A stretch of DNA of 64,000 nt, from assembly GCA_022539475.1 (NCBI GenBank), contig VCMS01000007.1:89011-153010 (forward strand). The letters are read 5' to 3'. Position numbers and translations under genes: made by a program. How positions within the stretch are numbered: position 1 is the stretch's first letter; each line of letters opens with the position of its first letter. Below, in pieces: positions 10,640 through 19,817 of this stretch. This DNA comes from Gracilaria domingensis (taxonomy: Eukaryota; Rhodophyta; Florideophyceae; Gracilariales; Gracilariaceae). The notes beneath the pieces were generated by a model, which did not search any database, had not been told where the DNA came from, and was given only the letters and a program-made list of their open reading frames with translations.

Positions 10640-12845
10640 TTGGTGGCGCGAAATACACCCTGTGCCATCTTCTCGAGGTCGCTATGGATAGCGCTGGAAC
10701 TAAACGCCGTCGTCTCTAACTTGATGACGTCCTGGTGCCGCGTTCATCAACGGCTTCCAGCTCTTCCAATGCGGCCCGTTCTTCACGCGGAAGTCATGAT
10801 TATGGCGCTGCGACCAGCACTAATGGCTCAGCCGTCCCGTTTTGGTGATCTTTATGACCATATTAATGGCCGCGGGCCTAGGAACGTCTGATACGTCAAC
10901 ATTTCATACCCGATTCATATGTACCTGGAATTGCAGGAGGAGGTCTTCGATGCTCGCCGCTTCGCTTCGGTTCCACTCGGCCCGGGAGGACCTAAGCGGG
11001 GAAGGGTCGACGCGTGATACCAAAGGTGGCTACACTGCCCCATCAATGCGGAGACAGTTCCGTTCTGTGTGGGGTACACCCGTACGTACATGCCTTTCGT
11101 TCGTGTCGCTGCGGAGGAAGGGTATCAGCGGAGAGTTAATGAACTCCTTGACACATTATATGCCACATTTCGTGATTCTCTGGTACCATTTCCTTCAATC
11201 GATCACAACTTGCTGGGGCTGATGAGTTTTCCGTCGCCATATGATTCCATGTATTGGATGAGAGACGGGAAGCGATGGAACGAGATGCACGAGCCCGAGA
11301 GGAGAATGAGAACCAACTTGAACTACTTCTTCTGTTGGCACCAAATCGAGTTCCATGATTGGGAGCCCTCAGACCGCGACGGACTGTACCTGGGTCTTCT
11401 TTGCCTCGATGACATCGATTGGCAGGATTTTTGGCCCGTTTCTAATTTACTTGCAGTTCCCACTCCTTCTCTGGTGGGGTACCACACGCGCCAGTTGATC
11501 TCGTCCCCGAACGATCGTTGAGCGTAGTTGACTTGGCAGGTGCTCACCCAGGCCAAACTCGTTAAGGGAAAACTAAAGGGCTTTCAGTAGACTTGCAGAC
11601 AAAGTGACTGGTGTAGTAAGGTAATATGACCAACTTCATTGAAAAATAAGTACGTTTTTGTTTCACTGACATTTCCATGAGTGTGATTTTTTGAAAAAAT
11701 TAAAGTCCTCGAAAGTGCCATTACATTTTATTGAAAGGAATCAATTTCATTTATCGCCGCATGATGATTCAATGACAATGGGTTTTTCTAGGGTCACAGT
11801 GGAGTGGGCTGTGTTTGTATTAATGTCGTTTCTAGACATAGCCAAGTATGGGGTGCGTTGCAACATTAGAACAAAGGACTGGAGAACGTGGAGCGAAGCG
11901 GTAGACTACCCAAGCCCACGGGGCCGGCTGGTGCGCTTGCCCCGCATGATGAAAATATACATCAGAGAATTAGGCATTAAAAACACCGTGCGGGGTACCG
12001 AACATCGAGCAACAATGGTTGAGAGTCTTCTGGACTATGTCTCCCAAGTGAACTGGGCTGATACACCAGGCTTCCTGTGGTACGATTATGACACAGACAA
12101 CTTCCTTCCCATTCCGAGGCACCCTTCTCAAATGGATGACGGAAGGGCGTATCCAGCCTTCCCAGTCAAGCGTCGCTTCGAAGCGGTGCCAAAAAGGATA
12201 GTAGCCGACTACTTTTCCAGGGCAGCGGGCTTCAGCCCTGATTGCCCAACCTCCAGCGGTACCTCTTTAGCCCCACCTGTGCTTCCAGTCGGTGCAAGTG
12301 GACAGACAGCGTCTGTGAATAATGAAGCTAAACTTCCCGCGGCAGAGATCGAAGCACCATCGGTGGAGAAGCCACTGCTTCATGCGGACGTGAGCCTGGC
12401 GAGAGGGGTTGTTGCGAATCAGTCTGGCGAGAGGCTCCTGCCGTGTGCCGCCGGTGGCAAGATGAATCATTCCGAGTGGCATTCACGGTCAGCAGCCGCT
12501 TCTCCAAGTGTTGGTACCGCAATCCCCAACGCGGAAGAAGCGTCACTTGCTTCCAATCTGGGACACGTTGAGGGTCCTTCCGTTGAGGTTCAGCCCCGAG
12601 GAGATGTGGTGATAATCCCACCCGCCACAGCCGCCGCGTTAGATTCCTTGGCTCAGGAGATGTACGCCCATGGATACCAAGGTCTGTACCGACTCGGAGA
12701 CATTGCAATAGGTGCTCGCTCTTGGTTGCGGCGCTCTGTGAGGTACGAGGCCTTGTTGGTTGAGCTCGGCGCGCTGCGCAGCGGCTTAGATGCCATATTT
12801 CTCAGGAACTCAAGTCTACTTTCTCACGAGGTAACGGCAAATTAG
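10640..12845 (+). pseudogene. Antisense ORF (aORF) region of chromovirus C, divergent
   Basis: Several plus-strand open segments in different frames (10640-10891, 11069-11521, 11691-12845) lie opposite to element C. The best-preserved part, 11691-12845, resembles the aORFs of A and B in one block (about 11930-12130): an Arg/Leu-rich helix, then a motif ending VNWADTP and a YD-x-D stretch that aligns with DWSTVP and DWNEVP of the others. The N-terminal half does not align convincingly by eye. The C-terminal half is Ala/Ser/Pro-rich. Function unknown. Confidence 0.45.
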
Positions 12846-13477
12846 AACCAGCGGTTGCAGAACAAGGGGCACGAGCTCTCGGACTCAGAAGAATCTGACA
12901 TTCTTCCCGCGAACACACCTCAGCCCAGTGCTGGGGGACGCTCCAAACGTCTACGACGTGTCCAGCAGGAGGAGAGTTGATCATATAGCTGTCTTGCGAG
13001 GCTGCTGGGAGGCCATTGGCGTGAACAGGCGACGGTGAGGGCTGCAGTAGATCAAATAAAGTAATTAGAGCGATTTTTTGAGATTTGCCATCCGTAATCG
13101 CGCGCGGCGCTGCGCGCGAGTTGCGCATCGCTGCGGTAACCCGCAAGATAACGCCAGTTTGAGCACATTTGGGATATTCTAAATCCGGTGTGGCCTTGTC
13201 TGTGCGCTGCCTAGGAACCGAGATATAGCCAATTCTTTGTTTTCGGGCAAAAACTCGAGTGGCAGGCGGTTTCAAAAATTGCGCAATAACCATTGGATTT
13301 TTTGGCACGCCGTGCGCCGTTGCAAGCGGCATGCGCGCATTACTCAGGCCAATGGTTTTGCGCGTTGCCATATTTAGCCAGTTAAGTTGATAGTTAGGAA
13401 TGCATACAGCGAAAACATTCGCTGGAAATGTCAGACGGTGTAAATCTTTTCCATTCTGGACAGCGTGGCTGTGTGTG
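12846..13477. other. Spacer between aORF and pol end in chromovirus C
   Basis: A minus-strand frame is open for much of this interval (12802-13659), but its product is basic and low in recognisable structure. It overlaps the chromodomain in another frame and is probably fortuitous. Comparable 0.45-0.5-kb spacers occur in A and B. Confidence 0.4.
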
Positions 13478-13784
13478 CTACGAATCATACGCCCCCTGCT
13501 TAAAGACGCGCTCCGTGCGACCCTGCTCGTTCCAAAACCTTTGGATAAAGTTTTCGGGGATGTGCTTCCTTTGTTCCCACTGGTCAAACTCCGGTGGATA
13601 ACCATACCATCGGACCTTATAGATGACATTACAGACATCATCGAGACCGGCGGAAACAATGTGGTCTACCACATACTCCTTAGGTTAGACCTCTTCTGGT
13701 AAATCCATCGTATCCAGCGGACCAAAGCCTGAAGGAGAAGGTGCTTCAACCTTCTTCAAGCTGCGGCAGTCGATGACCTGGGAA
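13478..13784 (-). pseudogene. pol: C-terminal chromodomain of chromovirus C pol
   Basis: The frame enters from the truncated side at about 13784. After a short Pro/Ser linker and one in-frame TAA near 13692-13694, it encodes a chromodomain: YVVDHIVSAG, then YKVRWYGYPPEFDQWE and a terminal helix, ending at 13478. Chromodomains on retrotransposon integrases are known to guide insertion by binding chromatin marks. Everything upstream in the polyprotein is missing. Confidence 0.75.
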
Positions 13785-13867
13785 TATCATGCTCCCTCGC
13801 GGAAGACGGCTCGAGCGATGCCGAGGAAGATTCGTAAGGATGGGACATCTACGATGCTGTTTCAGCC

Positions 13868-16696
13868 GTGTCAGACAGGCGCCCAGAATCGGGTTCTTTC
13901 GTACCGATCAAGCCAGAAGGACTCATCCGGGAACAGCACACGGACCGTTTTTGTACGGAGATTCGTAGCCGTTTGAAGGGCGGAACACGGCTGCCTTTGG
14001 CCGAGAACGACCAAGGATTCCTCATCCAAACTGTCGGACACAGGCAACAGATTGTGGTTCCGCACTCACTTCAGTCACGAGTACTGCATCTGTCGCACTA
14101 TGCGAAGCTCTCAGCCCACCCTGGTGGCAGGAAGTTGTACTACAACCTAAGGAAGGACTTCTACTGGCCAGCGATGGCTTTCGATGCGTATTCTACTGTT
14201 CGTGGATGTTCTGATTGCGCAAAGAGCCGCGCCAAACTGCGGAAGTACTCCAAGAAATTGGTACTCTTCCCCGCTAGGGCTCCACTCGAATTCGCGGCTA
14301 TTGACTCGCTGGGTGAGTTCATTCGCACTCGCGAGGGAAACCGGTTTCTACTTGTGATCACCGACCGCTTTTCTAAGCTGGTACGGACTGTGCCTTTGAA
14401 GAAGGTTACCGCCAGTGCGGTCGCCCAAGCTTTCGTTACACACTGGGTTTTTGTCTACGGACCGCCGATTGATTTGCTATCGGATAATGAACCGCAGTTT
14501 GCGGCTAAGTTCTTTCAGGATGTCTGCCGCATCTTGCCGATCCAAAACTGGTTCACGACAAAATATCATCTCCAGAGTAATCGGCAGGTTGAACGCTTTA
14601 ACCGCACAATGCTCAATGCATTACGGACGTTCGCTGCCGAGCATCCGTCGGAATGGGATCCATACACCGATGCGGTGACATATGCCTACAATACGCAGGT
14701 TCATCGCACTACTCACATCTCGCCGTTCGAGCTTGTGATATCACGCGTTCCACCGTCGGTGGTCATCGAGCCACAGCCAATTCTGGATCAGTTTCCCTCG
14801 CCCCGCCTACATAGAGACGCGTGGAAGGGCTGTCTCACGAAGATTATTCCTATGGTTAAGCAAAATATTTCTAAGGCACAGGCCGCTTGCAAGCGAGATT
14901 TCGACGCAAGAGTGCGCAAACATGCCCCTCAGATTATGGAAGGTAGCTATGCCTTCATACGGAAGGAATACTACAATCCCGAGAAGGAGAAGCGCCACAA
15001 GCTTTCTCCTATCGCGGATAGTCCCTACAGGGTCATTTCCGTTACCGACCCTACCGTTTTCCTTGACATCAAGGGAGAGCACGAGCGTTTTTCGCGGGAT
15101 CGCGTAACGCCTGCACCAACGCGTGCTTCTCAGGAAACGCAACGGGAAACGCCGGATACCACTACGCCTACTGAGGCACCAGCCGCCGAAGCGGGAGCGC
15201 GCACTTCGTTGTCAGTATTGCGGCATCCCAACCGCGGACTTGCTGATTTGCCGGATAAGCCGGAATCTCACCAGTCAGTCTCTGCTGCCGCTCACGTACG
15301 CACGCGGATACTGGCCCCTCCGGGGATACTTACCACCGCCCCCGACGCTCCGACTGAGGAGAGGGAGGAGGATGCAAATCGCTCGCTGTCGTTGTCGCCG
15401 TCGTCAACGGAATTGCCGTTGCAGGCCTTAATGTCGAACGCAAGTCGTGGTGAACGCCCGAGGACGCGCGACGCACAGCCGGACAATCGGAAAGACGCAA
15501 AGAACGCGCAGCTATCGCGGAAGCCTGAGGAGGAAAGCACCACTTCGGTGGAGCACGAAGCCGGACACCCGGAAGAGTACCAGAGTGTAGCTGCTGGAGA
15601 AGGCGCCGCTTTGCCCGCGGACGGTACTGTACTGCCGTCACAGACGGAAGAACAAGAGCCTGCCCCGGATGTGCAGCGTGAGACCGGTGCGCCGGAGAAG
15701 AGTGTGGTAAACACCGCAGCAGCCGCGTCGAATGCGGAGAATACACCCGCGCTGCAGTCGGAGCCCGCGAGCGGGAACCCAAATGCATCAAGGAAAGCCG
15801 GAAGTCCGGAAGAAAAGTTAGTCAAAAGAGACCGTGCTGTTACGGCAGACCCGACTTCGGGAGATCTTAGTGAAACATCGATTGATGAAGCCGTTGAAAA
15901 CATGGAGGAAACCGCCGCAATGGCGTGCCGATACGCTACAGTAAGTGGGGAGCAGCACAATGCTGCACGCGCGCACACAACGCGCCGAGTGTCTAGCTTC
16001 GCCGGCGATCCGCCTCCAGTGGAGGACAACAGCACACGAGCCCGTCACGTGCCCGCTGTAAGGCTGGCGGCCGCCGAAAATGGAAATTCGGAATTCGAAT
16101 CGGCAGCGCACAGCCGTGCAACGGCGCAGGCCCCATCACCCGCAGTGAGTGGCGAAACGTCGCCACGGCGCCCACAACAGCACCACTTCATGGCGCACCG
16201 CAATGCGTACAGTTCACTCTCACGACGGGAGACCTCGCCGGAACGCCGGAAGCTCGCTATTCGAGAAGACCAAAGTAAGGTCACAGCCCGACAACACGGG
16301 AAGGAAAGCCAGAAATCTGGAAGCTTGAATGTCAGGAACACACAATCCTTCCCAGGACCACCAGGCGTACAGAACGCACTGCCGTCAGAACGGAAGCCGT
16401 TTGGCAACGATGCCCACGACGGGAAATTACTCAACGACACCTCAGAAGGGGGCACAATAACCGAACCGCACTCTGAGTGGCGTGTACTCGACAGGGAGTA
16501 CGTTATGAACCGTCTGATTAGTCAAGGCTATGGCTCTGATGTAGAGCTATTGTATCGAGTCTGTTGCTACGGCTGTCCTTCTTCGAAGGATACACATGAG
16601 CCTATCGAGCATCTTCCTCGCTCTAAGGTCCTACAGTACTACCGTCGCACACGGATACCAATACCGGATACGCTGGACAGAGCCCAAGTGGGTTGA
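13868..16696 (+). CDS. pol: Chromovirus A integrase with long linker and chromodomain
   Basis: A 942-codon open stretch; an in-frame TAA at about 13834 precedes it, and the listed start is a GTG, so this is a pol fragment rather than a complete gene. It contains the integrase zinc site (HYAKLSAHPGG to CSDCAK), the core with D in AIDSLG, D in LLSDNEPQF and E in RQVERFNR, and a GPY/F-type module near residues 366-410 (RKEYYNPEKEK). Then comes an Ala/Glu/Pro/Ser-rich, probably disordered stretch of about 450 residues. The end is chromodomain-like (871-942, YRVCCYGCPSS, HLPRSKVL). B has the same unusual layout. Confidence 0.88.
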   Translation: MSDRRPESGSFVPIKPEGLIREQHTDRFCTEIRSRLKGGTRLPLAENDQGFLIQTVGHRQQIVVPHSLQSRVLHLSHYAKLSAHPGGRKLYYNLRKDFYWPAMAFDAYSTVRGCSDCAKSRAKLRKYSKKLVLFPARAPLEFAAIDSLGEFIRTREGNRFLLVITDRFSKLVRTVPLKKVTASAVAQAFVTHWVFVYGPPIDLLSDNEPQFAAKFFQDVCRILPIQNWFTTKYHLQSNRQVERFNRTMLNALRTFAAEHPSEWDPYTDAVTYAYNTQVHRTTHISPFELVISRVPPSVVIEPQPILDQFPSPRLHRDAWKGCLTKIIPMVKQNISKAQAACKRDFDARVRKHAPQIMEGSYAFIRKEYYNPEKEKRHKLSPIADSPYRVISVTDPTVFLDIKGEHERFSRDRVTPAPTRASQETQRETPDTTTPTEAPAAEAGARTSLSVLRHPNRGLADLPDKPESHQSVSAAAHVRTRILAPPGILTTAPDAPTEEREEDANRSLSLSPSSTELPLQALMSNASRGERPRTRDAQPDNRKDAKNAQLSRKPEEESTTSVEHEAGHPEEYQSVAAGEGAALPADGTVLPSQTEEQEPAPDVQRETGAPEKSVVNTAAAASNAENTPALQSEPASGNPNASRKAGSPEEKLVKRDRAVTADPTSGDLSETSIDEAVENMEETAAMACRYATVSGEQHNAARAHTTRRVSSFAGDPPPVEDNSTRARHVPAVRLAAAENGNSEFESAAHSRATAQAPSPAVSGETSPRRPQQHHFMAHRNAYSSLSRRETSPERRKLAIREDQSKVTARQHGKESQKSGSLNVRNTQSFPGPPGVQNALPSERKPFGNDAHDGKLLNDTSEGGTITEPHSEWRVLDREYVMNRLISQGYGSDVELLYRVCCYGCPSSKDTHEPIEHLPRSKVLQYYRRTRIPIPDTLDRAQVG

Positions 16697-17137
16697 CCAC
16701 CCACAACTTGTGAGTTGTGCCGTCTCAGACGGAAAATTCTTCTCCATGCGGACATCCATGGCTGAACAAACAAGCCGCAAAATGCGGAATACACGTACAG
16801 TGAAGAAGAAGATGAAGAAGAAAGAAGCCTAAGTGAAAGGAGAAGAAGCCAGGACACTGGAAGGAAGACTAAGAAGTTTTATCGCTACAGACGCTTCTGC
16901 GGAAAGTGAGCCCCCTCTTGTGGGCCATTAGTAACAGCCTCGAACGAGATATTGCCCTCTGAGAAGGGGGAGAACAAGAAAAAAATGTGAGCCAAACCAG
17001 CAAGGCTGGAGAAGTTTACCTCTAATTATTGAGTTCGCCCCTCATCATCGGGGTCTATTACGGACTACTGTAGCCCGTCAGGGATCGCAAGCCGGAGAAT
17101 TACGGGCCGGACGGCCCAGCACCTGGGGGTGCCCCCA
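16697..17137. other. Spacer between pol and aORF in chromovirus A
   Basis: A 440-bp interval holding the convergent ends of pol (plus) and the aORF (minus). It includes a short Lys/Glu-rich open stretch and GC-rich sequence around 17040-17130, and shows no motif. It could carry the 3' ends of both transcripts. Confidence 0.4.
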
Positions 17138-18922
17138 CTACCGGGAGCCCCGGAGAAGCGCTGTGCCGCTAGCGCTTGCAATTCCGACTCGTCGGTCACC
17201 GGGAACATCGGGAACGGCCACTCCCACCCCTCGGAGGAAGTCGCGAATGACCGGCGCTCGCGGAGTGAGAGAGGAACTACCGCCCCCGGCGGATGCCATG
17301 TCCTGAGTCCACGGGCCGGTCGGAGCGGGAGCCGCTACAGCGGGTTGGACAACAACCACGATTTCGTCGTCATCTCCCATAGCTTCGGGCTCCGGTACAA
17401 CCTCCACGCTCTCTGGGCTCCCCTCATCCATGGGGCTTCCTCCCTCTGCAGGGTCATCGCCGTCGTCATCGACGTATACGAACCCACGCGGGTGCCCTTT
17501 CGGGATATGACGCTCCTCTCGGCGGCGACCAGCCGCCTCAGCGGGACCAATTATCTCCCAAATCCATGAGTCAAAGTATACGAAGTCGCCGGCATTGACG
17601 TTCCCTCCGGGAGAACGGTCCGACTGCCGACGAACCCCGTCGGAAACCTGACTAGCAGGCACCTCATTCCAGTCAATCTGGTCAATGACGTCCACCAACG
17701 CGCTGGCCTCACCCGCATTGCAGACCGGGTCGAGCACTTCGGAGAGGTCCAGTGCCCGGATCGCTTGCCGGATGAGCTCCGGGATAAACCACACCCGGTA
17801 CGAATCATATGCCTCGATGAGGAGGAAAGCCGCAACGCGGACGGTCTATTCTGTAGCAAGGATGCTCCAAAGGCCGCGAGGCGGATCATTCATGAAATAG
17901 GAGCCTATGTAGGTTAGGCAGGGCTGCAGTTCTACGTGACACCCTCGTGGGACTTCGATCGCAAGCCAGAATGACGGCAGCGGCAGGTATCGCCCCGTAT
18001 GGGAGTGTCGCGCGATGCGCTCAACCTCCGTGCATTGGTACGGCACCAGTACCCCGAAGCTGGAACTCCATTACCTCTCGAATCGGAGGCCTTCATGGAA
18101 TTGAGACCGTGCTGGACGGCGAAGAAACCGGAACTCGGCACGAAGAATAGGCCGAGCCCACAGGACCAGCTCCTGCTGCGGCTGAACGGTGTCCGAGTAT
18201 CGGTCGATTTCGTCCAACGCATTGGCTAGATGGTCGCCGTAGCCGACCTCGCCGAAAGTTCGGTAGCGTGTCACGTCATACTGGTACTGTGCCGGCACCG
18301 GATGCTCGTTCGGAGCTCGAAAGTGTGGCGCGTACCCGATGCGGGCCATATCATTGCGAGCAAATTGTCTCGTCTCGTTTCGACCTACGAACAGGCAACT
18401 CGGTGTAACCGCAACGCGGGCGATCCAGTCCCAGGAACGGGTAACGTCAGCAGGGAGCCCACCAGAGAGTTAACCGTCGACAGCGTACGACTCGACGAGC
18501 TCGGTATCCCAAATGGCCTCGGCGTCAAGCCAGGGAGCCTGGGCAAAAAGGAAACTCTGCCGGTGCGGATCCCGGATGCGTAGCGCGCCTGCAGTAGGCC
18601 ATCCACCCAGCGTAGCTGGCATCTCGGCGTTGAACCAATCTCATACGTGCGCGGGGGTCGCCTGAGCTGGTGCGTGATCTTGTTCGGAAGAACCCGGCTG
18701 GGAGGCAGCCGCCGACTGCGGAAGAGGTACAGACCAAAACAGCGGGTTGGAAACTTGCATACGTGCCGTCGAAGACGGATGGGCGTTAGGTGTGTTGGAC
18801 ATCGCGGGAGGGCTCGAGATGGCGAGGTTCGCTATTGACGCCGGAGGTGTTGGTGGTTCCGAACAGTTCTCGGCAGACCCGTCTTGGGAAACTTCCTTAT
18901 ATACCTCCATAGCGAGGCGCAT
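17138..18922 (-). pseudogene. Antisense ORF (aORF) of chromovirus A
   Basis: One minus-strand frame of 595 codons from ATG 18922 to 17138, with four in-frame stops (18641, 18470, 18071, 17846). It starts 42 bp from the 3' LTR and runs against pol. It aligns with the aORF of B through much of its length: SWDW...RVAV, LPLPSFWLAIEVPRGC, then RVAAFLLIEAYD and IDQIDWNEVPAS. The C-terminal third is acidic and Pro/Ala-rich. The stop at 17846 lies where B has Trp. No known domain is recognised and no signal peptide or membrane segment is evident. Shared protein motifs despite decay argue that the ancestor was a real gene. Confidence 0.75.
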
Positions 18923-18963
18923 CGAGCCGACGGTGTCGGTGTCTCAGCTCGAGAAGGGGGAGA

Positions 18964-19817
18964 TGTAGAGCAAAACGCCCTGCAGAGGGATGCACCGAGG
19001 TGCTTTTCATAGTTTGTTGATCCGTTACCGGCTTTAACAACTCATGTTATGAGAGGTTACTGTAGTAGTGCCCTATTTTGGGGTATGCCTAGGAAGGGTA
19101 GTGTTTCTGCACTCGTGTGGCGTGTTGGCCTGATGCCGGGTGCGCCGTGGCAAACCTGCGACGTTTTCACACGTGTAGAGTGTTGGCCGGCAGAGCCGGA
19201 TAATTAGATATTTTTAGTTGATATTTTCGAGTGCCCTACATAAGTGGGGGCACTTGCCGCCACTGTACTGGAAGTAAACCTCAAGGAGGCCTTTGGCTCT
19301 AGCTTCTTGCCGCGTGCGAACGGTTCTTCGACCCTAACCGGGCTATACCGCCGCATCCTCGGAGTTGCTATCCACCTCTGTCCCCGAGGGGTTTTAGTCC
19401 GTCGTTACGGCACTTTTCTGTTGTTTTATTGTTATTATTTCCGTCATACGGCTCTTGTTTTTCTTCCCTGTTATACAGGTTTGGCCCGCTAGTCTCGGGA
19501 CTTATTCCCGTTTATCACGAGTCAATGCTCCGCAGTGTGGCTCGTTTGCTGATCTTTTGTTGCCCCCTACCGTTGGGCTGGATACCCCCACTCGCTGTGG
19601 CTCGCCGGACCACCCGGATACCTACGCCGATTCTTCCCCTCCACCTCTGACTGCACGCTCAGATCGGGGCCACCCGGACTTACACCCGGCATCGCGCTGG
19701 CCCTATCAGAGGGTTCTACTGCTGCATCTACCTCTATAGAGAGCAGGTTTCGGACACCCTGTAGGTGCGCTTTCCACGACGCGGTTCTTGTTTGCCCACT
19801 CGTGAGATTGCACCACA
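18964..19817 (+). repeat. Chromovirus A 3' LTR (LTR A1)
   Basis: 854 bp, beginning TGTAGAG after a purine-rich tract (18951-18963) and ending CACCACA. It is closely related to 20415-21270 and 60081-60873. A TATA-like core at about 19238 is flanked by inverted GAGTGCCC/GGGCACT. It is the right end of element A. Confidence 0.9.

Larger units (their letters stand above)
10575..13780 (-). mobile_element. Chromovirus C, 3' part only
   Basis: A minus-strand remnant. From its own 5' side it holds the end of pol with a chromodomain (13784-13478), a spacer, then an opposite-strand ORF region (10640-12845) and a purine-rich tract at 10575-10586. Gag, protease, RT, RNase H and integrase are absent. At about 13,780 it meets plus-strand chromovirus A head to head. 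The order pol end, antisense ORF, purine tract is the same as in A and B, which supports the reading. Confidence 0.6.
13781..19817 (+). mobile_element. Chromovirus A, 5'-truncated, with aORF and 3' LTR
   Basis: It begins inside the RNase H-integrase linker at the junction with C, runs through integrase, a long linker and a chromodomain (to 16696), a spacer, the antisense ORF (18922-17138), a polypurine tract and an 854-bp 3' LTR. The pol ORF is open for 942 codons, longer than any other pol piece here. The 5' LTR, gag, protease, RT and RNase H are missing. The LTR ends inside the pogo-like gene starting at 19818. Confidence 0.85.

Noticed and set aside
12802-13659. 285-codon minus-strand open frame in the spacer of chromovirus C
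   Set aside because: It overlaps the real chromodomain in another frame, has skewed basic composition and no family motif. GC-rich DNA easily gives such frames.
15292-16035. 247-codon minus-strand frame inside the pol linker of chromovirus A
   Set aside because: It is antisense to low-complexity Ala/Glu/Pro/Ser codons, which produce Ser/Ala-rich shadow frames. It is not in the aORF position.
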